Shown: piece by piece, positions 1 through 12,049 of the stretch | How the letters are laid out: each line of letters starts with the position of its first letter | Numbering within the stretch: position 1 is the stretch's first letter | DNA from: Wyeomyia smithii | Lineage: Eukaryota; Arthropoda; Insecta; Diptera; Culicidae | NCBI RefSeq assembly: GCF_029784165.1 | Contig: NC_073694.1 | Span: 25,244,506-25,308,505 of the forward strand | Direction of reading: 5' to 3' | Length of the DNA stretch: 64,000 nucleotides | Translations under genes and position numbers: made by a program | Notes under the pieces: generated by a model | The model's input: the letters and a program-made list of their open reading frames with translations, nothing else | Databases searched by the model: none | What the model was told of the DNA's origin: nothing

Positions 1-1920
1 AATTATGACGCGAGTGTGTGAATTCATATTACGCAATTCTAGTTTGAACCTAATTGAGGAAATCAGATAAACATAAGATAGATTTTTGTGCTTTATGACT
101 TTTGAAATTGTTTCTGAAATTTGAAATCATAAGCATTCTCGCGAATTCTTGAAAAACTGGTCACTTCCAATTGAAGCAACTTTTCAACAGAATAGACATG
201 AACATTTTAGAACGCATTACGAACTAATTTTATATTTTTGTCTCACTGACTGAGAGAGGGAGAGAGTGTCACCTCACACGAAGCGAATATCAGCGACGTA
301 CAGGTACATTTTTGGCCTGCGTGTGATCGAGACATTCAATCAAAATAATGAGACTGAATATCTCGATTCGAACAGTTTCATTTTCACTTGATTCCTTTCG
401 GCTACTGTCATCGAATCACTTCTTTCTCTCTTTTCCGTCTGTTGTTCATCGGCTCAGTTCAAACACGGGGATGGCATCGCTGTCAGCTACCATACATTTG
501 ACGCGTTACCAACATCACTGGCACTGGCACCCGAAAAATGGTCAGTTTACCCTTATCTTATGTTGATTCGGGCAAACCGACCAAATGTTGACTGCAAGTA
601 TTGATAGCTTATCAGATAGTTTTGAGCATTTTTTAAAAGTTTTGCATGTTATGTGATATTATAAGTAATACCTAGTACAATAATTGTGTCCCAGAACAAA
701 TTGTGACGGCAGAGAAAGTAGTTTTGGGATGAGCGGTACAGAAATAGATATTCGTTAGGCTTGAAGGCCACCATACCAGTCCCTTGATTTTAAATGAAAC
801 TGATGACTATTCTTATTGATGGAGAGAGTGACGGAGAAAGAGCCCCTTTCCGTTCTTCAGCCTCCTCAATTGAAATTAGCACCGCATCGCATCGTTTGAT
901 GATAGTTTTCTACAGACTTGGTTTTCTCCTCCGGGCGACCGAAGAGCAAGGTGTATTTTTCACTTGCACTACGCGGGAATCAGATCCACGGGACTCCGCG
1001 CGCGCGATTCATTTACGCTACACCTGACAAGCAACTGCCCACTCCCATGCATTCTGCACGGGAAAAATGAATCGTTTACACTTCAGCAAAAGAGAAAGCC
1101 GAAGTTTTACACCTAAAACCGAAGTTTTGCTCCGCAAAGCCGAACGATGGCACGCGGCGTCCGTCATATAATTGCCATGGCTAGTGCGATTGATTTTTAA
1201 AGCCAAGGTAATTTTTCCCAGCATTCAAATGAATATTCTAAGCATTTTTACTGGCTGCCGAGCCGACAGTAGCAAAATGACTCCAGAGATTTTCTGACCA
1301 AAGCGCATTGGACATAACATATTGGTCGCAAATGCAACTGATGTATGACGATAAATGTATATATGAAAAATGGGTACTGATCTTTAATTAGCCACTCTAG
1401 TTTTTCAGCTTTTTACAGCCTGTTGCAAACGATCGCAGCGCAGCTTTTCTTTGCCAGTTCTTCGCATCTTTTATTTTGTTCAAGATGTCCTTTTCTTGGA
1501 TTCTCAGGTCAGTGTATCAGGCTCGTGGTATGAATAAAAATAAAGTGAGAGTAGCGAAGGGGTAAGCACGTATGGTCCACGTTGTTAGATGCTCATACAC
1601 TAGAACAATAGTGAATATTCCTAATTGCTACTTATTTCAAACAATTTTTTTAAATTTTTTTCTTCTAATTCCTACAGAAACCAGATAAATCCTATTTCTA
1701 GGATGTCCTATAAACGGTAAGCGAATTAGAACTAAACGTAAAACTACAACTAGCATGTTCTTGCATGTTTTTAATTACCGCGCGGTTCGATTTGTTGTTT
1801 GATGAGCACTCCGTTGCTTTTCAAGTACCGTCAGGCGGGATCAGATTGTGAGGTTGTGACTTCTAACCCGTGACTTGTCAGCCATCTCTTCCTGGTCAGA
1901 AGACTAGTCTTTCTTGATTG
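1..1920. other. No recognisable gene
   Basis: Mixed-composition DNA with scattered short open frames, none of which resembles a known protein family. A few short motifs recur locally (CCGAAGTTTT near 1100 and 1120). No terminal repeats, tandem array or RNA gene was seen. It could be single-copy intergenic DNA or old unrecognised repeat. Confidence 0.5.
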
Positions 1921-2056
1921 AATATTGGAGGGAACTTATTCAAAAAAGTTCGGTCTTGTGATCGCCATGAGATGGCTAACAAACAATGGGTTTAATGGCA
2001 CAATTTCACCCCACTGGCACAATCTAAATAAATCGGGGTATTACGGAAGTCATAAA

Positions 2057-2580
2057 TCAGCATCGTTCATGCCTTGTTTCCTTGGTCCAAGATACCACAA
2101 ACTGGAACATGGGTATCCAAAAGTAACGATCTGGTGCCTCGGAGTTCAGCACCACCAAAACCACCAAAACGTACATATTGTCATTATGGTTCAATCCACA
2201 AACGCATTGATTACCATCTGTGAGTCTGATTTGCAGTAGATGTGCGTCTAACCCGTAGTGAAAGGACGGGGTCTGCCAGTTTGAAGGCGTACTCTGTCGA
2301 GAAAATTGGAAAAACTTATTGTAGGCAATTGTAGGTCTATCATAAATATCACCATTTGTTGCGCCTACCTGAGCCAAAGTGTCCACATTCTTATTGACCG
2401 GAATGAAACAATGAAAAGGGATCCACACTAACGTAATCTAATAAGATTTTTCGGACAAAACATTCTGATGTTCCTGTACGTGTACGGAGAGTGTTTTGCA
2501 ATTTTCATCGACGAAGAGCCTGAATAGAACTGAGACTGTCTGTAAAGATGAAATTATGGTCCGTGGGCATTTTTTTGCGG
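2057..2580 (-). pseudogene. LINE fragment: RNase H domain and C-terminal tail, broken
   Basis: Read on the minus strand this is the end of a non-LTR retrotransposon ORF2 that carries RNase H (clades such as I or Loner). The start of the domain is visible at about 2546-2508 as FTDSLSSIQALRR, which contains the TDS catalytic aspartate, and is followed by a stop and a frame change. Next comes an open stretch beginning near 2428 with VWIPFHC, then N-K-x-V-D-x-LA, matching the WxPSHC...GNExADxLA signature of LINE RNase H. Further on, a QCVCG motif resembles the cysteine cluster after the domain. The reverse transcriptase part is missing and the tail is degenerate, so this is a dead, truncated insertion. 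The family assignment rests on motif recognition; the clade is uncertain. Confidence 0.7.
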
Positions 2581-2916
2581 CGTAAAATCTCTGTAATACT
2601 TCTGTTTTCTAGTCATTATGGCATGAAAATCAACTACTCAACACGTGTGACTGAACTTTTTTTCCAATATAAAGTAGAAAAAGCGTAGGTTATTAGTTTT
2701 CTCATTTGGTTTCATTCATCTACACGGTGCACCCGCCGTGTACTCGAGAAATAAAACACGCGCACCTCCGAACTAATGCGTGTTCACGGCGTGTGAAAAA
2801 AAGTCTCTTCGCGCAAATCGAGTAGTCTGCTCCTTGTGCGAGTCGACGGGTACACCTGGTCTGGTTTTATAATACCGCAAGTCGTAGTTAGAACGCAGCA
2901 ACGGCATACAATAAAT

Positions 2917-3021
2917 AGGGTATCGAACGTCTTCGTCAGTGGTTTTCTTCGGCCCCCTTTTGCATAAGATTGCTGCAGAAAAACTGCCTAAGAAAACCAC
3001 TGACGAAGACGTCGATACCCT
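2917..3021. repeat. Hairpin repeat, arms of about 32 bp
   Basis: The arm at 2917-2949 (AGGGTATCGAACGTCTTCG...) reappears inverted at 2990-3021 around a loop of about 40 bases. The two arms differ by about one base. Such long, near-perfect arms suggest a foldback or MITE remnant rather than chance. No clear target-site duplication was identified. Confidence 0.65.
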
Positions 3022-3181
3022 ACGTCACGCAAGTTCCGATCAATATTTCCTCCCTCTTTCCTATATATGCGTGAAGTACTGTATGGAGGCCTCCTGTCTC
3101 CGTCAGCACTCATTGTCATTTTCAATTGAGAATCGTCATGTGAGAGTGATGGTTATATTCTCCGCTTTCAATTGGGTCCCA

Positions 3182-5203
3182 AAGCTATACCGGTTTTTAT
3201 ATACTTCGTCTCGCCTATTGTAGTGTTCAATTTAATAATTTTAAACATTGCAAATTCATTGATTGCTTGCGCTTTGTTTATATCATTTGAAATGATTGGT
3301 TTTATCGGAATGACAACATCCTCGACTTTTGGCTTTTGTGCATCACCTCTATTCCGGAAATATATTGAATGCATTTCAGTTATTTTCGTTGTTTTTTAGA
3401 AACTGAGAGTCATCTTCGAATTCAAAATGGTGTCCAGGGTCAATGCTTGGCTTTTATACATCACTAGCTGACCCGACAAACTTCGTCTCGCCTATTTTAG
3501 TGATCAATTTAATAATTTTAAATATTTTTCAGAAACCGTAAGTCGCTATCTTGGATTTTAAAATGGCATTTGGGGACAATTTCTGACCCCTGAGCATCAT
3601 TCTGGTTAAAGAAACACTCATATTGGGTGGTATTTTGTCATTTTTGGCTGTTTTCCAGACACCGGAAGTCGCCATCTTATAATTTAAAATGTTGTCTGAG
3701 GTCGATTTGTGGCTTAAGTGCGTCATAACAATTTCGGAAATACCCATATTGGGTGGCATTTCGTCATTTGTCGCTGTTTTTCAGAAACCGGAAGTCGTCA
3801 TCTTGGATTTCGCAATGGTATTTGGGAACAATTTCTGGTCTCCGTGCGTCAAACTAGTAAATAAACGCTCATATTGGGTGGTATTTGGTCATTTTCGGCT
3901 GTTTTCAGACACCGGAAGTCGCCATCTTACAAATAGAAATGTTGTTTGAGGTCGATTTGTGGCTTCAGTGCGTCATAAGAATTCCGAAAATACCCATATT
4001 GGGTGGTATTTGATCATTTGCCGCTGTTTTTCAGAAACCGGAAGTCGCCGTCTTGGATTTCAAAATGCCTTAAGGGGACAGTTTTTGGCCTCTGAGCGTC
4101 ATTCTGGTTAAAGAAACACTCATATTGGGTGGTATTTGGTCATTTTTGGCTATTTTCCAAACACCGGAAGTCGCCATCTTACAATTCAAAATGTTGTCTG
4201 AGGTCGATTTGTGGGTTCAGTGTGCATAACAATTCCGGAAATACCTATATTGGGTGGTATCTGGTCATTTGCCGCTGTTTTTCGGAAACTGGAAGTCGCC
4301 ATCTTAGATTTCAAAATGGTATTTGGTGATATGCCAGAAGAAGGAAGGGTGTCGAAACATTATGGACATGTTTGTTACACCTTAAAACATTTACTTGCCA
4401 AATTTGGTTATATTTGCTTGATTGGTTCTCGAGTTGTGCGAAATTTGAGTTTCATTTGCTTGGGACCCCTCCCTTATAGAAGAGGGAGGTGTCAAACCAT
4501 TATGGATATATTTGTTACCCCTAAAACATTCACCTGCCAAATTTGGTTCCATTTAGTTGGTTAGTTCTCGAGATAAGCAGAAATTTGTGTTTCATTTGTA
4601 TGGGACCCCTCCCTCACAGAAGAGCGAGGGGAGTCAAAGCATTATAGGCATATTTATTACCTCTGAAAACATTCACATACCAAATTTGGTTGTATTCGGT
4701 TGAATGGTTCTCGAGCTGTGCGAAACTCGTGTTTCATTTGTATGGGACCCCTTCCTTGTAGAAGAGGGAGGGGTCTCAAACCATTATGGATATATTTGTT
4801 ACCCCTAAAAACATCCACCCACCAAATTTGGTTCTATTTGCTTGGTTAGTTCTCGAGATGTGCAGACATTTGTGTTTCATTCGTATGAAACCCCTCCCTT
4901 CCAGATGAGGGAGGGGTGTCGAACCAATATGGACCTATTTGTTACTCCTAAAAACATTCACATGCCAAATTTGGTTCCATTTGCTTGGTTAGTTTCTGAG
5001 ATGTGCAGAAATTTGTATTTCGTTTGTATGGGACCCCTCCCTTCCAGAATAGGAGCCATCATAGGAGCCTTTCTCGGCCCCTAAAACCCCTACATACAAA
5101 TTTTCACTTCGATCGGTTCGGTAGTTTCCGAGCCTATATGGATCAGACAGACAGACAGACAGACAGACCGACAGACCGGACTGCATTTTTATAGGTATAG
5201 ATT
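3182..5203 (+). repeat. Composite interspersed repeat, copy A (ACTAGCTGACCC...GACA family)
   Basis: A noncoding repeat seen three times in the window. A partial head occurs at 3205-3360 (ATACTTCGTCTCGCC, then TTATCGGAATGACAACATCC). A full head starts at 3466 with CTAGCTGACCCGACAAACTTC. The body has two kinds of degenerate tandem unit: about 3540-4330, built around CATATTGGGTGGTATTTGG and CCGGAAGTCGCCATCTTG; and about 4340-5080, units near 150 bp built around TTTCATTTGTATGGGACCCC, CCAAATTTGGTTCCATTTG and TCTCGAG. The tail has TATATGGATCAG, a GACA microsatellite (about 5146-5170) and ends TTTTATAGGTATAGAT. No coding sequence was recognised. The class is unknown. Confidence 0.8.
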
Positions 5204-5216
5204 TGAAAAAGCGGCG

Positions 5217-5438
5217 TTTTCTGAGCAAAACGTGATTTTTAAAAAACGTTTATCGTTTTCCTCCAATTTTTAAATGAAGAGTAAAAAAACTGCTTGAAAG
5301 GTCTTAGATGACGTTTCGCCCATGTACGGTATATGAGAGAACTGTCATTTAAGGCATTTCGAGCAGATTTTTATCCTTTATTTAAAAATCGAAGGAAAAT
5401 GATAAACATATTTTTAAAATCACGTTTTGCTCAGAAAA
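5217..5438. mobile_element. Foldback MITE with long terminal inverted repeats
   Basis: The left end TTTTCTGAGCAAAACGTGAT is found inverted at the right end. Similarity continues inward for about 90 bases on each side (TTTATC.TTTTCCT, then ATTTTTAAAT). It is 222 bp long and noncoding, with only a short central spacer. It begins 14 bases after the end of composite repeat copy A, so it inserted into or beside that tail. The target-site duplication is not obvious and the superfamily is not assigned. Confidence 0.7.
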
Positions 5439-5531
5439 TTGCACTCTTCCAGCTGATATATACATACATCATTAGAGTTTGACGTCCGCACATTCGTTGT
5501 TCCTCTCCGTGATCGCTCTAATGAAGTTTCA

Positions 5532-5800
5532 TTAGGAACCACGTATATGGCTACTTGGGATTAGTTTGCCATCTTCAGTGTACAACAACTTAGTAGCTTC
5601 TGCTTTGCAGAGATCGATAACGGCGCTGGCTACGTCCTTACGGTCGTTAAGATAAGGAATAAGATTACGCTGTGGCAGAGAAATAAAATTTCTCCGTCGC
5701 AATGATTGTTCCGGAGCACATGAGTTTAATCGCTGTAAAACTCTTGGGGCGTCAATCTCATCAGTCAAAAATTCGAATACAAAGACAGCCTGTGTATCAA
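5532..5800 (-). pseudogene. LINE ORF2 C-terminal fragment (first copy)
   Basis: On the minus strand the frame reads DTQAVFVFEFLTDEIDAPRV, then LNSCAPEQSLRRRNFISLPQ, then a tail ending SSHIRGS and a stop. The pattern of F-x-x-L-x-x-x-IDAP, a short LN segment, LR and a LP-x-R motif resembles the region after the reverse transcriptase in jockey-like LINEs. The tail from PYLNDRKD to SSHIR is shared with the copy at 45.1 kb, which confirms a repeat family. It is 5'-truncated, as is usual for LINEs. The assignment is by motif only. Confidence 0.45.
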
Positions 5801-5859
5801 TACGTCTTTATTGCAGTGTTTTTATGCCTAAAAGTTGGTAACGATTCTTGTTTCATTCG

Positions 5860-8290
5860 TGTCTCATTTTCGTTTTATTTTTAGTCTCAATTCGCTCCTT
5901 TTTGCAGTATTTTGCTCTGATCTTGGTCTAATTTACGCCTCATTTTATATCGTTTTTTAACAATTCAAACTTTCCTTCTTTTCTACTATTGTTAGTTTTT
6001 TCAATTTTTTGTCCATTTAGTCACATTTATTTGTCTTGTTGCAGTTGAGTTTTTGCTCATTTTTAACTTGTTTGTAATTTTTTATTGTTTTTAATTTGTT
6101 TTGTACGTTTTACGTCTTATTTTGCCTTTTTTGTTTAGTTTGTTGAATCATTTCCGTCTTAATTTTGTCTCATGTTTGACACTAGCTGTTCCATTTTTTA
6201 TTATATTTTTATATTATTCTAATTTTTGTCTTATTTTATATCAATTTTGACTAACTTTCGTCTCTGTTGGTCCAGGTTTTGTTATATTCTTGCCTGATTG
6301 GCGTCTCTATTGTTTTTATTTTGTCTCGTTGTTATCGAATTCCTGTCTAATTCTTGTTTTATTTTCGTCTTGTCTTTTTGTTGCTTTTTCTGTTCTTCTT
6401 ATTTTTATTTCATTTTTGTTCCATTTTGTACAACTGAACAGTTTTTAATTCAATTTCACTCTAAATTTTATTCTATTTTTCACAATTGTTTATGTTTAAT
6501 CTTATCTCAAATTCACCTAATTTTTTATTTAATTTATTGTAGTTTCGAATGATTTCTTTATCATTTCCAACCCATTCTGGACTTATCATTGACTTATTTT
6601 TAGAAATTTTAGTCTAACATTTGTCCTATTTTCATTTATTTTTGCCTCATCTTCGTCTAATTTTAGGCACAATTTTGTCTTATTGTTGTCTCATTGCAGT
6701 TTAATATTTGATTCCAGATATGGTTTTAAGTTTCAATGCTTGCGTTATATGTTCCACATCTTGTTTTGATTCATTTTTGTCTGGTTTTTCAAATTTTCTC
6801 TGTTCTATTTTATTTTTAAACTCTGTCTCATTTTTGTTATAATTTGTTCTATTTTTTGTTCTACTTCATTTAATATTAAACATATTTTTTTAGTTTTAAT
6901 ATTGAACCAATTGATGTCTCATTTTACTTTTGAACACTTTTTATTTTACTTATTTGCTTTTATTCAAGTTTCTCTATTCTTGCAATAAATTGTCCAATTC
7001 TCGTCTTCTTTTTTTTCCTTATTTTAGTCACTGTTTTTGTCTCTTAAGTTTAGATTTAACTTATTTTTGTCTCATTATTTACTTGTTCAAATCAGGCTGT
7101 TTTACATCTTATCTTCATGTTATTCTTGGACTTATTTTCGTCGTCATGGTTAGTCTCGTGTTTGACTTATTCATTATTTTTGCTTCATTCCGACCATTAT
7201 ATCATATAATTTTCCAGTTTGGTTCATCTCGTTACATCTTCCATTTTCGTTACATCCAATTTTTAACTCTTTGATTTATTACCTTACTTTTGTTCAACTA
7301 TTCTCTTAGTTTCTTTTTATTGTCTTCTTATTTTGTCCATTTTTGTAACATTCTTATTCCATTGATCAATTTTCGTATCATATTGGTCTTGCTTTTGACG
7401 AGCTTTTGTCTCATTCTTATCTCTTTTCATATATCATTTTTTTTATGTCTAAATTTTTTTGTTTCTTTTTCGACTAATTTGTTCTATGTGTTTTTTTTTT
7501 GTCTCATTTAGGACCAGTTTTTTTCATTTTTGGTTATTTTTGACACATTTCCGCATCATTTTGAACAATTTTTCATTGATCTGCATATTATTTTTGTCTC
7601 TTTTTTCAGTATTTTTAATTTGTTTTGAATTTGATTCATTTATACCAATTTTGGGTTTATTTTGACGTCTTATTTTGTTTTATTTTTGTTTTTGATTTTT
7701 TTTGACCCTCTTATCACCTAATATTTCTATATGTGTCTCATTTTCGTCGTATTTTTGCTAAATTTCAGTCTTCTGATTTCTTTTTATTTTAGCTTGTTTT
7801 GTTTTCTGGTTTTGTTCTACTTTTTGTCTTATTCGGGCAATTTCTTTGTTTTTTGTTCAATTTGCGTTGTTTTTCTCGTTGTTTCTCATTGAATCTTTTT
7901 CAGTTCAATTTTCACAAAGTTGGAGTAAATAAATCACGGGCAATCAACAGACTGAAAACGAAACATATAATGCCAAACCAAGAATATTCAGAAAGTTGGT
8001 AAACAACGCGAGGACAGCACGAAGGATATAGAATACAGAAGGTAAAGTAATATGGAATATAAAAAAAAAGAAAACAAAGAGAAAGTTGATGAAAACAGAA
8101 TCGTTCATTCGTACTAATAAGAAAATTAATACGAAATTGGTGTATAATAGGTATAAAAAACAGAGAAAGCAAATATACAAAAAAAGAGAAAATAAATTAG
8201 GAAAACGAAGAAAATAGAAAAGAAAATTGAAATGTAACTCAGAGAAAATGAAAAAAGGCAGACACTGTACACAGGCCATCTAAGCACCGA
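5860..8290 (+). repeat. Long T-rich degenerate tandem tract plus conserved tail, copy 1
   Basis: From 5860 to about 7900 the strand is dominated by degenerate copies of TTTTTGTCTCATTTT with a period near 10-13 bases; any open frames are low-complexity F/L/S strings. It is followed by a distinct tail at 7900-8290: TTCACAAAGTTGGAGTAAAT, ATCAACAGACTGAAAACGAA, CCAAACCAAGAATATTCA, an A-rich stretch, AATGTAACTCAGAGAAAATG, then GCACCGATGAAGGC. The same order recurs on the other strand in copies 2 and 3. The shared tail shows that this is one repeat family, not random AT-rich DNA. Its origin is unknown. Confidence 0.75.
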
Positions 8291-8334
8291 TGAAGGCACT
8301 GCTTGAGCGTCGAAATACGTATTTGCATATCTTA

Positions 8335-8640
8335 AAAAGTGATAAGTGAAAATGATTCCGAAAGGCTTCGGAAAGAATGTTTAAATGGTTCCAGAATGAT
8401 TTTTCAATAACTCTAAATTAGTTGTAAAGGGATTCAAAATTCATTTTTAAATAGTTCAGAAATGGTTTAAAAAATTTTTTGAAACGATTCTAAAATAGTT
8501 CAAAAATAACAGTTACAACTAAAAGTGAAAACGAAAGTCCAAAATGATTCTTAAACGAATCTGGAATGATTTCAAGATCGAAAATCACTTTGGAATCGAA
8601 TAGGAAATTTTTTAAATTGAAAATAAATTTAAATTGAAAA
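8335..8640 (+). repeat. Low-complexity tract of AATGATTCTAAAATAGTT type
   Basis: Degenerate repeats of roughly AATGATT/AAATAGTTC follow the tail of T-rich copy 1. A tract of the same kind lies on the other strand at 11480-11820, beside copy 2, so it may belong to the same larger repeat unit. Confidence 0.5.
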
Positions 8641-9440
8641 TTTCATGAAAATGAATATTACAACACAGTTTCACGTGCCTTAGTAAAATGGAACATTTTA
8701 CACGTTATTTTCACTGCCGTTGGAGCCTTAAACAAGGCCGAACTTTCAACAGAGTTTTTATTAACTTTTCTATTTCAATTTTTCACGAATGTTTGGGAAT
8801 GTCGCTTTCAATAAGCTCTCTTATCAAAAACGTTTTGGTTTTTCATCTGTCCCTGGAACGAAACTAAGCCCAAAAAACACCCCAGTGCGAACGACTACTC
8901 TCAACAGGCGGAGGCTCACTGTTTGCCGACACACTTTACATGTCGATCGGTTTGACACCCGGACAGCGTATGTGTGTACCGACATTGGCTTCGACTGTCC
9001 AATCGTGGTTGACAGTATTCACCGCACGAGAGAAAAGCCTCAATACCGAGCGGAAAGTGGCTTTTTACGGCTTAATGGTCACAATGTTGCTTCGGCGAAA
9101 CTGACACTGACTGGCAGCACAGTCGATGCCTGTGCTACCGCTTGTTGCACTTTCCTGCCAGCCTTAATAGAAAAAAAAGTACAGCGTACCTAATCCAATT
9201 GGATGAGTTTGCTTGCTGCTGATCCGACGGTCAATAGTTTGTCCTTTGTCTGACCAGTGACCTTCTCGTGCTGCCACGAAAATGACACGTATTGTTTTTT
9301 CGTGTATTTATTTTCACGGAAGAATGATGTTTTCATTCCACTGGTGCTCCCATGAAATATTAAACTATCTGAGGCACGCTCTAGCGATTACAAACAAAAA
9401 AAAACAACACTACCCGAACTGTAGTGAATCGCGAGATCAC
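8641..9440. other. No recognisable gene
   Basis: Includes an open frame at 8789-9193 (134 codons) whose product has no recognisable domain, and short AT-rich stretches. No repeat structure was identified. I treat the frame as chance. Confidence 0.45.
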
Positions 9441-9588
9441 TTAACCCTCTAGTGCCCAAATTAATTTTTAGACGGACATCGAAAAAATCACTATGAAGCT
9501 TTATAAACATTTTTTAAGTTCTTATTGAAGCTTTTTAGAGGTTCAACTGAAGACCGTCTAAAGGCGGCACTGGGCACTAGAGGGTTAA
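9441..9588. mobile_element. piggyBac-type MITE with TTAA target duplication
   Basis: It starts TTAA-CCCTCTAGTGCCCA and ends TGGGCACTAGAGGG-TTAA, giving perfect terminal inverted repeats of about 14 bp flanked by TTAA on both sides. A second inner inverted pair (TAGACGG / CCGTCTA) lies just inside. At 148 bp it is noncoding. TTAA duplication and ends beginning CCC are the hallmark of piggyBac-superfamily elements, so it would have been moved by a transposase encoded elsewhere. Confidence 0.85.
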
Positions 9589-10937
9589 TAATAGTCTCAC
9601 AGCACGACCTAATGAAGTGGTAATGGAGGACACGGCAGAAGTAAATTATTTTCATTTTACCATCCATTTGTCGTTGAGGAGTCCCACGACGAAATCATCG
9701 ACAAACAGCTACTTGGTGTAGAATATCTCGCGGCTCCATTTACCACCCCCAATCCACCCGCACTGAATGGCAGAGAGTCAAAAAACACACACAATTCCCA
9801 GATTCATTAGCCCTAGCCGTAGAATCTATACACAAGCGACGGAAGTGATGCAGCAGCGGTGGCGGAAGCTACAAGAACATCATTATACACTTTTTACGTG
9901 TCAGTCTCTCCTGCTGCCCGGGTGCCACGGTCGCCAAGCAGGACCAAGAGGTTTTGTGTTTCCAGATTGTTTTATTCTCGTCTCGTTAGCGCATCGTTTT
10001 CATCATCTGTTTATGGCTCGTATCGTATCAACAACGGACTCAGAGAGAAAGACAAAAAACTAACTCAGGCTCAAAGATGAGATGATTGTGATTGCCAATT
10101 GAGGGTGCTGGAGCAATTTAAAATCGACAGAAAAGACATTTTCGTTGGGACGCTGGGTGCTTCTTCCCGTTTGCGCGTTACTGGTCCTGAGCGAAATCGA
10201 AACGAATGATTCAGAACGATTATTGCAAAGGATAATTGAGCAAATTTCCCATTCGGCAGTGATCGGACCGAATTTCGCCTTCTCGTGGAAATAGGAACCA
10301 GAAATAAGTGTTTCCCGATAGTGTCAAACAGTATAATTAATTTTTAATCTATCATGATTGGGAGGCTCTCTTTGTTTCGGAGCTTGATTTGCGTGGAATG
10401 ATACGGAGGGCGGAACGTTCGAACGGTTCGATTTTCGTCAACCGTTGTTTTGAGATAGAGCTGTTCAACCTTGAAGTTATCAAAGGCAGTGGATGAAGTT
10501 TCAATTTTCAACACGAAAAAGCCTTGCTGGGAAAGCTTCTGAGTGGCTTCATTATGATAATGTTTTATTATTGAATTGTGATTCGCGTATTTGAACATTG
10601 TTCTGAAAAATCGGCAATCTTCTGACAAAATTGTTTAGAAAACACATAGCCTCACCCTAGGTTAATCAAATTTTATAACGTTTCTAACGGGTGTCAACTA
10701 AAATTTCAGAATTTTTCTAACTGGTGTAAAAATAGTATATGTACTCAAATGAAACCCGATTTTTTCTCATGAAGATACATTTATTAACAACAAAAAAATT
10801 GAACATTTGAGAAAAGTTCACGTTGAAAACTCAAAATCCCAGAGAAATTTCGATTTGGCAACACTGAGGCAGATTCGTTGGGTCAGCAAATTTTGTGCTT
10901 TTTGGCGCAATGTAATGTTGTTCTATCTGACCAAAGC
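9589..10937. other. No recognisable gene
   Basis: Single-copy-looking DNA of moderate GC content (9600-10300), becoming AT-rich. Two overlapping frames at 9767-10080 and one on the minus strand at 10344-10628 show no recognisable domain. No tandem repeat was seen. Confidence 0.45.
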
Positions 10938-11457
10938 AATGAATAATTGTTTGTATGTTTAACTTTGGTTAAAAAAAATGTTCAAAAATCAATCGTTCTA
11001 AGTGTCCCGTTTTTTAACCCATTCGTCCCGTTTTACTTCTAAACTACTATCAAAAATAAAAATACTGCTTAACAGAGTAAGGCGTCACGATTCCTGTCGA
11101 TAATTTATTTGTTCTGTATTTATGCCACTGGTGATGAGGGAAATTTTTCTTTTTTTTTATTTCCATGAGTAAAAAACACTCCGTTAATTAAAATTCGGTC
11201 TATTCAACTGCTGCAAACTTCTCGGAACCGTGCCTTCAATTTTAAAAGCGTTCTAATTCCATTAACTTTTCCCATACTCGAAACGGAGTCGTATGGGAAA
11301 AAGAGTTCTGGCAAGCAATTAGCGAGTTGCTTTTAACCTGGTCACTTACAGAGTTAAACGTCAGAAAGGAGTGATTTCTGAGCTGCAAACTGTTATTTTC
11401 ATTCAACTTGGGTTAACTCTTGATAGGGCGTCAGCGATCATCACGACGGAAGTTGAT
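10938..11457 (+). repeat. Duplicated segment, left copy
   Basis: This segment matches 16740-17288 in the same orientation with small indels. Shared landmarks in order: TTTGTATGTTTAACTTTGG, AGTAAGGCGTCACGATTCCT, AAAACACTCCGTTAATTAAA, TCTAATTCCATT, GAGCTGCAAACTGTTATTTT and AACTTGGGTTAACTCTTGAT. It is noncoding as far as can be seen. The two copies bracket the block of T-rich/A-rich repeats, copies 2 and 3. Confidence 0.85.
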
Positions 11458-11469
11458 AACTTTTTAACT

Positions 11470-11823
11470 AATTTAGAATTATTGAAAAATCGCTCTGGTA
11501 CCATTTAAGCACTCTTCCCGAAGAATCGTTTCGAAATTATCATTATAATATTTTTTCAATCATTTTAAAATAATTTTGAAACCTATAAGAAAAATTCAAA
11601 TCAGTTTAGAATTACTTCAAAGCAATTTTATTTTACAATAATTTTACAAACAGTCTAGAATTATCTTAAACCTATACGGAAATCATATTGAAAGATTTTC
11701 GAAATGGTTTTCGAATTATTCAAGAGTTATTTTAAAATGGTTTTAGAGTTATTTTCGAATGATTTTAATCCGTTTAAAATCATGTTAGAATAATTTTAGA
11801 ATCATTTTTAACTTCTATTTCAA
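11470..11823 (-). repeat. Low-complexity tract of AATCATTTTAGAAT type
   Basis: Degenerate units such as TTTTAGAGTTATTTTCGAAT and GATTTTAATCCG. It is the reverse-strand counterpart of the tract at 8335-8640 and lies next to tandem-tract copy 2. Confidence 0.5.
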
Positions 11824-11930
11824 GAAAAATGTGCTAACTGGGGAAATAGTTAATTAGAAATTTACGAAAAATATAGTCCAGCAGGTGGGACAATTCCTAA
11901 TTAACTATTTCCCCAGTTAGTACATTTTTC
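11824..11930. mobile_element. Hairpin MITE-like repeat
   Basis: The left arm, with CTAACTGGGGAAATAGTTAA, is repeated inverted at 11891-11930 (TTAACTATTTCCCCAGTTAG), with about 37 bp paired and a loop near 30 bases. A shorter outer pair, CTATTTCAA at 11815 and TTGAAATAG at 11956, extends the symmetry. The arms differ by only two or three bases. It probably derives from a foldback element; the superfamily is unknown. Confidence 0.7.
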
Positions 11931-12049
11931 AATCGTCAGCTCCATATTTACTGCTTTGAAATAGAAATAAAAATAGCTTGACTTGCATTATAGTCATTTA
12001 AAAAAAGAAAGATAATCATTTTTAACAATTGAAAAATCATTCTAGAGTT

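Noticed and set aside
5880..7700. Several open frames of 70-115 codons rich in F, L and S, resembling membrane proteins
   Set aside because: They arise from the T-rich tandem tract; the same composition appears in every frame and in the complementary tracts at 12.5-16.3 kb.
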